Source: Bdellovibrionales bacterium
GTDB lineage: Bacteria > Bdellovibrionota > UBA2428
Direction: 5' to 3'
Length of the DNA: 23,387 nucleotides
Assembly: GCA_018266335.1 (NCBI GenBank)
Contig: JAFEAR010000049.1
Span: 1 to 23,387, forward strand
In this document: piece by piece, positions 15,534-23,056 of the stretch
How positions within the stretch are numbered: position 1 is the stretch's first letter
How the letters are laid out: each line of letters starts with the position of its first letter
Notes under the pieces: model-generated
Seen by the model: only the letters and a program-made list of their open reading frames with translations
Databases searched by the model: none
What the model was told of the DNA's origin: nothing
Made by a program: the position numbers and the translations under genes

Positions 15534-16982
15534 ATGGTACCCTATAGGGACATGTCTCGCCGCATCCTCTGTCTAGTGAGTGTTTGCTGGACTTTGAGTG
15601 CTTGCGAAGTGCTCGCGCGTCGTGATGTGCCCACCGATCCTAAATCGGATGCGGTCAAAAAAGAAACTGCCAAAGCTGCCGTTCAGGTAGCGCCCGTATC
15701 GATGATTCTGTCCACCGTGGCGGCCGAGTCCGATCACGTGGGTACGGGAGGACTCGTTGGAATTACGGTGACGCTTAAAGACACCACGGGAACTCAATTG
15801 AAGTCGGGTGGACTCACCGTGGAATTTCAGTTGTTGGGAGGAACCAGCACGGGGACTTTCGACACCGTGGTGGATAACGGCGATGGCACCTACGTAACCA
15901 CCCTTACGGGCGGACACGCGGGAACAGCTAGTCGCATTATTGGATCTATCGATGGAAGTTACATTCAAGGTTCGCAACCGTCGATCACGGTCGATGCCGG
16001 TGTGGCGACCAAAGTTTCTATTGAAACTGCAGGCGATGGGAGCGGGCAGGCCATTACGGGCGTGACGCTTAACGACGGCGCGCCACTCACTCTCTATGCA
16101 GTGAGCCGCGACGCCGACGATAACTTTGTTGAGGGAGTAACTGCCGATTGGACACAGAGCGTTCCGCTCGGAACTTTTTCGCAGACGACGAGTCCCGCTA
16201 CAACCTTTACTCCCGTGCGCGGAACGGCAACTACGGTGATTTCTGCTGACTTCACCGGGCTCACCTCGGGCGCAACCGGAAACATTTTGAATACCTGGAC
16301 TCCTCCCACCATTGCCGGGCTGCAGTCGTGGCTCAAGGCCGACGCGCTCTATGCGGCGACGAACGGCAGTGCGGTGGCGAGTTGGACTGATGTTAGCTGG
16401 CACAACAACGACGCCGTCCAGGCGACAGCTCTGAACAAGCCCAAATTCAAAACTGGTGCGGTGAATGGCAAGCCTGCGCTGGTTTTCGACGGCATCAATA
16501 GTTTTATGACGATTACTGATGCGGCCTCCTTGCGGTCCACCGTGGTGAGCGTCTTTGCGGTGATCAAGAATATGTCGCCGGTTGCTTACTCGCCGGTGAT
16601 CACCAAAACCACGGACGCATCTTGGACCGATGGCTGGGGCCTAGCTGACCTGGCCGGCGATGGTGCGACCTTTGGTTTTTTCGTTAACAACTACACAACT
16701 CACAAGTCCGCAGGATCGGTGGGCACGGGAAGTTACGTTTACCTATCGGCCACTTATGACAAAAGTAACGTGCGTTTCTTTAAGAGTGGGGTAGCGCAGA
16801 CCGTGTCGGCTTACTCCACCAATATTAGTAGCCCTATGGCCGACGTTTACATTGGTAAAACAAACACGGGCTCGGTGTTTTTGGACGCCGAAATTGCCGA
16901 AATTCTCATCTACGATACGGGGCTTTCCAGTGCCAACCGTGGCCTCGTTGAGGGCTATCTGACCACTAAATACGGTCTCTAG
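15534..16982 (+). CDS. Outer-surface lipoprotein with Ig-like (invasin-type) and LamG/concanavalin A-like domains
   Basis: The protein is 482 residues from ATG 15534, or 476 from ATG 15552; neither has a well-spaced Shine-Dalgarno (AGGGA at 15546-15550 is very close to the second). A hydrophobic signal ends in the lipobox LSAC, so it should be lipidated and exported. Roughly residues 55-155 form an invasin/Big_1-like beta sandwich with the DNGDGTYVTTLTGG signature. A second Ig-like stretch covers about 155-255. The C-terminal part (about 260-482) starts GLQSWLKADALY and ends with LVEGYLTTKYG, a typical LamG_3 concanavalin A-like lectin fold that binds sugars or proteins. It is divergent from the fibre-propeller operon and may share its regulation. 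The ligand is unknown. Confidence 0.8.
   Translation: MVPYRDMSRRILCLVSVCWTLSACEVLARRDVPTDPKSDAVKKETAKAAVQVAPVSMILSTVAAESDHVGTGGLVGITVTLKDTTGTQLKSGGLTVEFQLLGGTSTGTFDTVVDNGDGTYVTTLTGGHAGTASRIIGSIDGSYIQGSQPSITVDAGVATKVSIETAGDGSGQAITGVTLNDGAPLTLYAVSRDADDNFVEGVTADWTQSVPLGTFSQTTSPATTFTPVRGTATTVISADFTGLTSGATGNILNTWTPPTIAGLQSWLKADALYAATNGSAVASWTDVSWHNNDAVQATALNKPKFKTGAVNGKPALVFDGINSFMTITDAASLRSTVVSVFAVIKNMSPVAYSPVITKTTDASWTDGWGLADLAGDGATFGFFVNNYTTHKSAGSVGTGSYVYLSATYDKSNVRFFKSGVAQTVSAYSTNISSPMADVYIGKTNTGSVFLDAEIAEILIYDTGLSSANRGLVEGYLTTKYGL
15540..15549. promoter_or_regulatory. Perfect palindrome CCCTATAGGG at the lipoprotein start
   Basis: This 10-bp palindrome lies between the two possible start codons (15534 and 15552) of the LamG lipoprotein. 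It includes a TATAGG that could act as a -10 only for a transcript starting beyond the second ATG, so I favour an operator, a small hairpin over the ribosome site, or chance. Confidence 0.25.
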
Positions 16983-17001
16983 ACGCACCTCTGTGGCGTC
17001 T
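16981..17001 (+). terminator. Hairpin overlapping the LamG lipoprotein stop codon
   Basis: AGACGCAC, loop CTCT, GTGGCGTCT forms an 8-bp stem with one bulged G. It begins within the TAG stop and is followed by TGGAATTTGA. The stem is strong but the T-tract is short, so it may be a weak terminator or a 3'-end stabilising hairpin. Confidence 0.42.
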
Positions 17002-17049
17002 GGAATTTGACTCTTCCCCCTCGTTTTCGCCACGGTAGAATAGAAGCGC

Positions 17050-18099
17050 ATGGCGAAATCGAACGAAGACCTGCCGCTTATTATCCTAGCGGAAGCACGC
17101 ACCCGTTCGGCAACTCATTTGGAGCCTATTGTGCAGGCCTTCGCGCAGGACGGCAAAGATTGCCAGGTGGTGGTGGGTGATCTGCAGAAGTTGATGCTCG
17201 CTATTCAGGATCCGCGCTGCGTGTGCGTGTTTGCCGATTCCGATTTTAGTCCGAGCATTTTGGCTTTCGCTAAGAAGTGCCGACAAAAGTTTTTACCCGA
17301 GTGGTTCTTCGTTACGCGCATCACCGATAAGAGCTACTCCTACCGGGTGGCCGATGCCGGGGCCCAGGGACTTTTGATCGAACCCGTCACGGCCTTTCAG
17401 TACGTGCAGCGTGCACGGCAGGCCTTCAATGCTTACGTGGTGAACTACACCCAGCGGCAACTTCATCCGCGCACTGAGGTTACGGCCGGGGACAGTCGTG
17501 CCGGGTTGCGCGCCGGTGTGGAGCTGGTGACCGGCAATCCGAATTACGAAGCACGGCGGCCCGAATGGAAGCCTATTTCGCAGTCACTGCGTAGTCGGCA
17601 CTTCGTAGGCTTCGACGACTTGAAACATAATTGTCGCTTGCACCTGCATGACCTTGTCAAAGACGAGCCTCAGGCGGCAGCTCGTCTAATGAGCGTGCGC
17701 GTTGCCGATCCGCTAGCTACGATGCCCCCTAAAAAAGTTCGCGCCTTAGTGAGCAGTCGATTTTTGGAAGACGGCGCGATTTCTGATGCTGCTGATTATC
17801 CCGAATTGTTGAGTGCCGTTGGCTTGCAGCGTGCCGTTGTGGTGGCCGACGTACGTAAGTCGCCACGCTACGCGCCGATCAGTCGTTCGCTGGTTGATCG
17901 GGGCGTGCTCAGTCGGGCCGCCATTCCGCTTAATTTCGCGGGCTCGGTCGTGGGAGTTATGAACTTGGATTTTAGTGAGCCCCTCGGACCGCGCACGCGC
18001 CGTCTTGTAGAAGATTTGGTTCCCTTTTCGGCCGACTTCGTGCCGCAGTTTTCAAAGATGGATTATTTCGGACGTATCTACTCGGGGGCTTGGTTGTGA
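17050..18099 (+). CDS. Pseudo-receiver/GAF domain protein
   Basis: A 349-residue cytoplasmic protein. Residues about 8-125 look like a CheY-type receiver: alternating hydrophobic strands, ADSDF at 62-66 where the phospho-acceptor Asp should be, and FVTR with a conserved-type Thr89. However, the N-terminal acidic pair is replaced by Ala-Glu, and the conserved Lys-Pro is Glu111-Pro112, so normal phosphorylation switching is doubtful. A middle linker (about 130-190) is unassigned. Residues about 195-335 resemble a GAF domain, with GLQRAVVVADVRKSPRY, AAIPLNFAGSVVGVMNLDF and a following helix. It probably senses or scaffolds rather than binding DNA, as no HTH or enzyme domain is visible. Its stop overlaps the next gene's start (TGATG), so the two are co-translated. 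Confidence 0.65.
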   Translation: MAKSNEDLPLIILAEARTRSATHLEPIVQAFAQDGKDCQVVVGDLQKLMLAIQDPRCVCVFADSDFSPSILAFAKKCRQKFLPEWFFVTRITDKSYSYRVADAGAQGLLIEPVTAFQYVQRARQAFNAYVVNYTQRQLHPRTEVTAGDSRAGLRAGVELVTGNPNYEARRPEWKPISQSLRSRHFVGFDDLKHNCRLHLHDLVKDEPQAAARLMSVRVADPLATMPPKKVRALVSSRFLEDGAISDAADYPELLSAVGLQRAVVVADVRKSPRYAPISRSLVDRGVLSRAAIPLNFAGSVVGVMNLDFSEPLGPRTRRLVEDLVPFSADFVPQFSKMDYFGRIYSGAWL

Positions 18100-18701
18100 T
18101 GCGAGCAAAAATTTTGGTCTGGATGGCAACGGCGGCTTTGAGCACCGTGCTGGGCTCCTGCTCCAAGGACGACAACTATCCGGTCGATATATCCTTCACG
18201 AACACGCCCATTTTAATTAACCAATCCTTTCAATATCAGGAAGCAGACAGTGCCGGGACGTATGTAACTATTTCGGTTTCGCCGACTTATTTTCAGGTGG
18301 GAGTAAAGATTACCAACAACGGGAGTTCTACAATTACCGTTCAGTCTATGACATTTACGGTGGACGTGCCGAGTACGGATTCAACTGGAAAAACGACTAT
18401 CACTCCGTCGTCTTGCACAATCTCGCCGAGCAGCACGCAGTCCAGAACTTACTTAGCGGAAATTGCTACAGGCGATACGGTGACAATTCCTGGATCGGAT
18501 ACTACGCTTTCGGGGACGACCGTCACTTCATCAAAAAGCTATTCTCATCCGATCTACTGCATGAACTTGCCTTTCGCAGACAATGCTAGTGATCAGGATT
18601 TCAAAACTAGCGGACAACTCAAACTTAACGGCTGGCAGGGACCTTCCACAGGAGCGACGGGGCGCTTGAATACTGCGATCAAGGACTTCGATTTTAATTA
18701 A
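18099..18701 (+). CDS. Hypothetical lipoprotein
   Basis: A 200-residue exported protein of unknown function. The ATG at 18099 overlaps the preceding stop (TGATG), and a G-rich stretch at 18083-18088 may be the ribosome site; the longer TTG-started frame at 18090 is not favoured. The signal MRAKILVWMATAALSTVLGSC ends in a lipobox-like LGSC (Cys21). The mature part is Ser/Thr-rich and probably all-beta, with a KITNNGSSTITVQSMTFTV segment resembling a FxLYD/late-embryogenesis-type beta sandwich, and two further cysteines (SSCTIS, IYCMN) that could form a disulfide. Coupling to the pseudo-receiver/GAF gene is unusual and suggests a shared envelope-sensing task, but that is inference. Confidence 0.65.
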   Translation: MRAKILVWMATAALSTVLGSCSKDDNYPVDISFTNTPILINQSFQYQEADSAGTYVTISVSPTYFQVGVKITNNGSSTITVQSMTFTVDVPSTDSTGKTTITPSSCTISPSSTQSRTYLAEIATGDTVTIPGSDTTLSGTTVTSSKSYSHPIYCMNLPFADNASDQDFKTSGQLKLNGWQGPSTGATGRLNTAIKDFDFN

Positions 18702-18715
18702 ATAAAGGCACACCT

Positions 18716-18742
18716 CAGAAAAGAGTAAAAAACTATTTTCTG
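18716..18742. terminator. Bidirectional terminator between convergent genes
   Basis: CAGAAAAGAGT (18716-18726), loop AAAAA, ACTATTTTCTG (18732-18742) forms an 11-bp stem with a single G-A mismatch. It sits exactly between the convergent stops at 18701 and 18751. The stem is AT-rich and lacks a long T-run, but its symmetry and position support transcription stop in both directions. Confidence 0.55.
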
Positions 18743-18750
18743 GCGGCGAA

Positions 18751-19119
18751 TTAGTGGTGCTCGAAAATTTGCGCTTCGAGGTCCCGAGCGCAGGCGTCCA
18801 TGGCGGTGTAGGCTGCTGGAGTGAGGCGCAATTGATCGTTTACGAGCGCTATAGCTGAGAGCGCCGGAAAGTGACAAACGCCCCGGTAGCCGTGACCTGC
18901 TTCGTACGAGTCATTGAGGGTCACGAATAGGTCGCAGGCGCCGTTGCTGCACGCAAGATTATCGAAGGAATAATCGAAAGGACCTTCGCACCATGCATCG
19001 CCGCAGGCGTCGTCAAAGGCGCGCAGGGCGAGGGTGGTGTCGGGTACTTTCGAAACGAAAGCACTGGCGGAAAGACTTAGGGACAGGCCAAACAGAACGG
19101 CCGAGACGGCAGATTTCAT
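18751..19119 (-). CDS. Small secreted six-cysteine protein
   Basis: A 122-residue protein with a clear signal peptide (MKSAVSAVLFGLSLSLSASA, cut before FVSK). The mature region has six cysteines (DACG, WCEG, LACS, GACD, GVCH, DACA), enough for three disulfides, and ends in EHH. I do not recognise the family; the periplasm or outside is the likely location. The ATG at 19119 gives the signal peptide directly; the ribosome site (TGAG) is weak. The AT-rich 123-base gap upstream (19120-19242) probably holds its promoter, though no clean -35/-10 pair is visible; it also has short inverted repeats (CGGTC/GACCG, GATCT/AGATC). It converges on the lipoprotein gene, with a shared terminator between. Confidence 0.7.
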   Translation of the reverse strand: MKSAVSAVLFGLSLSLSASAFVSKVPDTTLALRAFDDACGDAWCEGPFDYSFDNLACSNGACDLFVTLNDSYEAGHGYRGVCHFPALSAIALVNDQLRLTPAAYTAMDACARDLEAQIFEHH

Positions 19120-19233
19120 AAAACTCAGTTACCTTTAAATTTCAATTAAGCGATCAAACGGTCGGGCTCAGAATAAGGACCGATCTTCGAACGAACAGAT
19201 CTCTTAATACTCCTCTGGCTTTCCCTTGGGAAG

Positions 19234-19250
19234 TAAAAAAGCTCAGCTTT
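19234..19250 (-). terminator. Weak intrinsic terminator at the end of the kinase cluster
   Basis: On the minus strand AAAGC-TGA-GCTTT is followed directly by a T-run (six Ts counting the stem end), and the loop TGA is the stop codon of the small gene at 19243. The stem is only 5 bp, so efficiency is uncertain. Its position at the end of the FIST-kinase cluster fits a terminator. Confidence 0.38.
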
Positions 19251-19545
19251 GGGTATCGTATTTACGCCGGGTGGCAGCCTTTTGTAATTCGCGCTCTAGA
19301 ATGAGGGCCGCAAGGCTCCGGGCTTGGGCCTGAACGCTGGGAAGTCGAAGGGCAGTGGAGGAGCCGCGCTCGGAAATATCTAAGCGGTATAGGGTATTTA
19401 GGAGCTTACGGCGATCCCTCGTGAGCATCTGTAGCACCTGATTTTCGATGAATTGGAGCACGTCGGATTTCTCCAGCGCGTGCATGGGTTCCAGCCCCCA
19501 TTCTTGGGCTGCTGCAGCCAGGAGGAGCGATGTTTCGTCTTTCAC
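19243..19545 (-). CDS. Small conserved-looking hypothetical protein (about 100 residues)
   Basis: A helical, charged, cytoplasmic-type protein with GTG as start (19545). It has the pattern LLNTLYRLDISE followed by LAALILERELQK. I recall a similar R-x-x-L-x-N-x-L-Y-R-(I/L)-D-(V/I)-x-E ... I-x-E-R-x-L-Q-K pattern from small uncharacterised proteins in Bacteroidetes and other bacteria, but this is memory, not a search. No Shine-Dalgarno is evident before the GTG, so the start could be the ATG codon at residue 21. It lies 45 bases downstream of a histidine kinase gene on the same strand and may be its last co-transcribed gene. Function unknown. Confidence 0.6.
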   Translation of the reverse strand: MKDETSLLLAAAAQEWGLEPMHALEKSDVLQFIENQVLQMLTRDRRKLLNTLYRLDISERGSSTALRLPSVQAQARSLAALILERELQKAATRRKYDTQS

Positions 19546-19590
19546 GGGTGTAAATCTAGCAGAAAATCGGGGCCAAGTTGAAGAGCGGCT

Positions 19591-20997
19591 TTAGGCGGCC
19601 GACATTTTGCTAAGCTGCCGGGGGAGCGAAATTCTGAAGGTCGTCGAGTTACCCTCGTCTTCGTAGACGATGCGCCCGCCGTGCTGCTCAACGATACCCC
19701 GGGAAACGCTCAGGCTTAGTCCCGTGCCCTTACCTATATCCTTCGTGGTGAAGAAAGGTTGGAAGAGCTTTTCGCGGACGGATTTGGATATGGGCGGGCC
19801 ATTATCGGTAACTTCAATTTCGGCGGTATCGGGCGTGGCGGTTATGGAAACTTTAATCCAAGGATGGGGGCTTTGCTGACTGGCATCGTAGGCGTTGTTT
19901 AATAAGTTGAGGACCACTTGAATCATCTGCGTGCTTTGTACCTGGACAAAAATTGGGTCGGTTTGCCGGTCGAGTTCGAAGCGAATGCCGCCGTGGCGAA
20001 ACTTTTCCTTACATAGCGAAAGCGCCTCGTGGACAATCGCGTGAATATCCATTTGGGTGGGGGCATCGTGGCTACCGTCGCGAGCCACGTCGCGCAATTG
20101 CTCGGTGATGCGAGCAATGCGAAGAATATTTTTTTCTATTGCCGTCGTTACCGTGCTCACTCCTTCGCGATCGAATTCGTTGTCCTGAACCAAGTCCGAG
20201 AGAAAACTGAGTTCGGCACGAATAATTGCCAGAGGATTGTTAATTTCGTGGGCAATTCCTCCGGCCATTTCGCCGAGGGCGGAAAGCTTAGAGGCGTTAA
20301 ACAAAGAAATTTGTTGCTGGACAATGACTTCCTGAGACTTTTTTACTTCGGCGGTGCGAGCGAGAACTTCACGCTCCACGTGTGCGATAGTTTGCTCCGA
20401 AAGTGCTCTCTGGTGGCAAATTTCTTGGAGCTCCTGCCGACTGCGAAGGAGTCGATAGATAAGGAACGTGTCCTCAAAGATAACCCAGGCGGCATGTTCT
20501 ACCGCACGCCACGGAGAGGCCGAGTGTATTCCGTAAATCGTGAGGGGCGCCAAAGCGCCACGCGCAAAGTGGTCCGCGGCGGTGACCAGGGAGGCAATGA
20601 TTAAAACTCGCCAGTCACGGTAGAAGGACAAGAAGGCCAGTGAACCAAAGATATGAAAATGCGTCTCAATACGCCCGCCCGTAATATGAATAAGTAGACC
20701 GGAGTAGCACATCTGGGCGGCGGCAATTACCAAACGTGTTATGGTGGCCCCGGGGTGAGTGACGATCAAATAAAGGGGAAACGAGCAGATAAGGGCGCCT
20801 ATCAACACAGCAGCATAGAGATGTGGGTGGATTGAGCTTTCACTACCTGACCAAGTAAGGGGGGTGTAGAAAAAGGCAATCAAAACCCCCGTCACCCATT
20901 GCACACCGAAGAGCACGGCGAAGGTGCGGTCCGTAGCCTTAGAGATTTTCTCCAGAGATTCAGAGAATATTTCGGCGGTGCGCAATTCCGTCTTCAT
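19591..20997 (-). CDS. Membrane-bound sensor histidine kinase with ETHFHIFG-type membrane domain
   Basis: A 468-residue kinase. Residues about 25-185 contain about six hydrophobic segments, with HITGGRIETHFHIFG (104-118) and FYRDWR, a membrane sensory module seen in other signalling proteins; His104, 113, 115 and 143 could bind a cofactor or metal. A coiled-coil segment (185-235) leads to HisKA with the H-box GGIAHEINNPL (His250). The catalytic domain has the N-box LNLLNNAYDAS (363-373). The G1 box is DNGPP (398-402) instead of D-x-G-x-G, followed by FFTTK, and G2 is GTGLSLS (424-430) instead of GTGLGLS, so ATP binding may be altered. ATG 20997 is chosen because it overlaps the upstream stop (ATGA). 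No receiver domain is attached; the partner regulator is outside. Confidence 0.88.
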   Translation of the reverse strand: MKTELRTAEIFSESLEKISKATDRTFAVLFGVQWVTGVLIAFFYTPLTWSGSESSIHPHLYAAVLIGALICSFPLYLIVTHPGATITRLVIAAAQMCYSGLLIHITGGRIETHFHIFGSLAFLSFYRDWRVLIIASLVTAADHFARGALAPLTIYGIHSASPWRAVEHAAWVIFEDTFLIYRLLRSRQELQEICHQRALSEQTIAHVEREVLARTAEVKKSQEVIVQQQISLFNASKLSALGEMAGGIAHEINNPLAIIRAELSFLSDLVQDNEFDREGVSTVTTAIEKNILRIARITEQLRDVARDGSHDAPTQMDIHAIVHEALSLCKEKFRHGGIRFELDRQTDPIFVQVQSTQMIQVVLNLLNNAYDASQQSPHPWIKVSITATPDTAEIEVTDNGPPISKSVREKLFQPFFTTKDIGKGTGLSLSVSRGIVEQHGGRIVYEDEGNSTTFRISLPRQLSKMSAA

Positions 20998-21590
20998 TCT
21001 CCGTGACCTCCCTGGTGATGAGAGGTGGTTAAGGCACAACCGAATACTTGGGTGCGAGCGTGGCTGATGGATGCATGATCATTGATCGCGGTGAGCACAA
21101 TACGTTGGCCTTCGCTGTCCCCTTCGTGGCCACGCGTCGCCGTGAGTCCTCCCTGAAAAATTTCGTTTCCGTGCCGATCAAATAAAAAAGTTTGCCCAGA
21201 GGTCCACGCTCCGAAGCGTATGCTCATTTGGCCGCCTTCATCGATGGTGCTCACGAGGCCCGGAATTCGTTGGGCATCTTCCCAAATATCGCTCTTCACC
21301 CAGGCCTCGGTCTGATGATTGGGCCGTACAAAGTAGGCCAGGACGCGTAGACGTCCGTGAGTGCGGGCTACGATTCGATCCACTTCGTGAACAGTGGCCC
21401 GGCTGCAGGGACAATGGGGATGTAAAAACATCACCAGAGTAAATTCTGCACTCGAGTCGCGCGGTACGGCGGCGGGCCAATCGGAATGACGGCTAGGTGC
21501 GCGGCCTTCGCTTAAGGAATACTTGGTTAGGACGGCGAATCCACTAAGGAGGGCCGCGGTCCAAAGAGTTAGGGCCAACACGTTTTTCAT
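20994..21590 (-). CDS. Membrane-anchored thioredoxin-fold protein with CPC motif (RedB-like)
   Basis: A 198-residue protein starting at ATG 21590, which overlaps the upstream kinase stop (ATGA). An N-terminal hydrophobic helix (about 4-22) anchors it in the inner membrane, with the rest probably periplasmic. VMFLHPHCPCSRA (Cys60, Cys62) follows the first beta strand, exactly where thioredoxins carry CxxC, but with one residue less between the cysteines. FLFDRHGNEIFQGGLT is the later strand pair of a thioredoxin-like fold. A third cysteine (Cys185) and a His-rich tail (SHHQGGHGE) suggest metal or redox chemistry. Proteins of this type are sometimes labelled RedB in databases (from memory). Placed between two kinases with 4-base overlaps on both sides, it likely works with them. 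Confidence 0.65.
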   Translation of the reverse strand: MKNVLALTLWTAALLSGFAVLTKYSLSEGRAPSRHSDWPAAVPRDSSAEFTLVMFLHPHCPCSRATVHEVDRIVARTHGRLRVLAYFVRPNHQTEAWVKSDIWEDAQRIPGLVSTIDEGGQMSIRFGAWTSGQTFLFDRHGNEIFQGGLTATRGHEGDSEGQRIVLTAINDHASISHARTQVFGCALTTSHHQGGHGE

Positions 21591-23035
21591 GCGACCTCTG
21601 CGTGCTTTTCGATCGCCCCTACGCTGTACCTCTTGGGAAGGCGTAGGCAAAAGCAGGTGTTGGCGGAGCTACGATCAACGCTTAAATTTCCACCGTGGTT
21701 TTTGGCGATTCCCAACGAAATACTCAGGCCTAAGCCCGTGCCCTTACCATTAGTTTTGGTGGTGAAGAACGGTTGAAAAAGTTTTTGTTCAATTTTTTCA
21801 CTGATGCCATGGCCGCTGTCGATCACCCGAAGCTCGATTTCTCCACCCAGGTCTTGAATGGAAACTCGAATCCATCGGTCGGGAGTGTCTTCGATAGCAT
21901 CGAAGGAGTTTCCGAGAAGATTCAACAGAATTTGTAAAATTTGGGTGGCCCGACACTCGATTGTAAGGTTCGAAGGACACTCTTCAATTTCTAAGCGTAC
22001 GCCATGGTTTTTGAACTTCTCACCACAGAGGGATGCAGCCTCTTCGAGAATCTGCTTGACGCTCGTGTACTGCAGCGGATCGCGGGTTCCGTCGCGCGAA
22101 AAGGTTCTTAGCCCCGCAATGATTTTTGAGATGCGAAACGCCGTCGTTTTTATCTTTTCGGCAAGCAAACGGAGTTCGTTGCGGGGGACATCGGAGCCGT
22201 CGGTGAGGATGTCGGCCATTTCGTCTGAAAGCGAATGGATAATAGCCACCGGATTGTTGATTTCGTGAGCGATGCTGCCGGCCATGAGTCCTAAGGTAGA
22301 CATCTTGGCCGAATTAATCATGAGCACTTGCTGCTCTTGCAGCTGTTGCTCGGCGCGTCGCTGGGCCAGCCAAACGGCAAGGTGGGCCGCCAAGCTCTCC
22401 ATGAGTTTGAGTGTCTCGGCATTGAGAAGTGTGGGGTTTTTTTGGGCAAACGTTAACGCGCCGAAAACCTGGTTCTCATTAAAGATGGGAACGCTTACGA
22501 TCGCTCCCTCGGCTACTTGGCGCCACGGATCGGTGGTATAGGGAAGAGTGTTGCCCGTTCCCTTGCGAATGATGGACTTGCTTTCCAAGAGTGCTTCGCT
22601 CGCCGGGGTTTGGTTCAAATCAAAGCTGCGACCTCGTAGGGCGGCAATGTTTTCGAATCCGAATGCGGCGGCCATGCGTACACTCTGGCGATTGTCCGTC
22701 AGAAGTTCCAAGGCAATGATGGGAAAGTTGGTACCCTGCGAAATTTCTAGTAGCAATTGGTCGCCTATTTCGTCCAAGCTATTGGCATTGAGTGTGAGCA
22801 TAGCTACCCGGTAAATTGTGGAGAGATCCCGGTTGTTTTTGAGCAAATCTCGGTTGGCTTCGATAAGTTCTTGAGAACTTAATTCAAGTGAGCGTTCGAT
22901 CATGGTGCGGTCCGAGTCGGCCTGTAAATAAGCGGCATTAATTGCTGCAACAAAATCAGGGGGAAGGGCGGTTACCCACGTTTCGGTCGGAAAGTGTCGC
23001 TGCAGTTGACGTGCTAGTAGGCGATGTAACTTCAA
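21587..23035 (-). CDS. Soluble GAF-domain histidine kinase, FIST-associated
   Basis: A 482-residue kinase without membrane helices. The first about 45 residues (LHRLLARQLQRHF...) resemble the linker that joins FIST sensors to kinases. A coiled coil covers about 42-75. The GAF domain (about 80-225) has GAIVSVPIFNENQVFGALTF. HisKA has GSIAHEINNPVAI (His257). The ATPase domain has LLNLLGNSFDAI, DSGHGIS and GKGTGLGLSISLGI, all complete. It starts with TTG at 23035; this is well supported by AGGAGG at 23040-23045 with 4 bases spacing. The FIST gene ends 21 bases upstream and the thioredoxin-fold gene overlaps downstream. A direct signal from FIST to this kinase is likely. Confidence 0.9.
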   Translation of the reverse strand: MKLHRLLARQLQRHFPTETWVTALPPDFVAAINAAYLQADSDRTMIERSLELSSQELIEANRDLLKNNRDLSTIYRVAMLTLNANSLDEIGDQLLLEISQGTNFPIIALELLTDNRQSVRMAAAFGFENIAALRGRSFDLNQTPASEALLESKSIIRKGTGNTLPYTTDPWRQVAEGAIVSVPIFNENQVFGALTFAQKNPTLLNAETLKLMESLAAHLAVWLAQRRAEQQLQEQQVLMINSAKMSTLGLMAGSIAHEINNPVAIIHSLSDEMADILTDGSDVPRNELRLLAEKIKTTAFRISKIIAGLRTFSRDGTRDPLQYTSVKQILEEAASLCGEKFKNHGVRLEIEECPSNLTIECRATQILQILLNLLGNSFDAIEDTPDRWIRVSIQDLGGEIELRVIDSGHGISEKIEQKLFQPFFTTKTNGKGTGLGLSISLGIAKNHGGNLSVDRSSANTCFCLRLPKRYSVGAIEKHAEVA

Positions 23036-23039
23036 GGAC

Positions 23040-23045
23040 CCTCCT
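23040..23045 (-). promoter_or_regulatory. Strong Shine-Dalgarno deciding a TTG start
   Basis: On the minus strand AAAAGGAGGGTCC precedes TTG at 23035: a complete AGGAGG four bases from the start. There is no ATG at a suitable distance, and the residues after the TTG match the FIST-kinase linker, so TTG is the real start. Confidence 0.75.
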
Positions 23046-23056
23046 TTTCTGCTTGG

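Noticed and set aside
15573..16403. 276-codon open frame on the minus strand
   Set aside because: Antisense to the lipobox/Ig/LamG lipoprotein, with an Arg/His/Ser-rich composition typical of a shadow frame.
17007..17041. TTGACT (17007-17012) and TAGAAT (17036-17041) as a promoter for the pseudo-receiver gene
   Set aside because: The spacer is 23 bases, too long for a normal sigma70 promoter, and the start would be almost at the ATG.
20998..21039. 14-residue extension of the membrane kinase, and the 20-residue extension of the CPC protein (21591-21650)
   Set aside because: Both real starts form ATGA overlaps with the upstream stop, the pattern used throughout this window.
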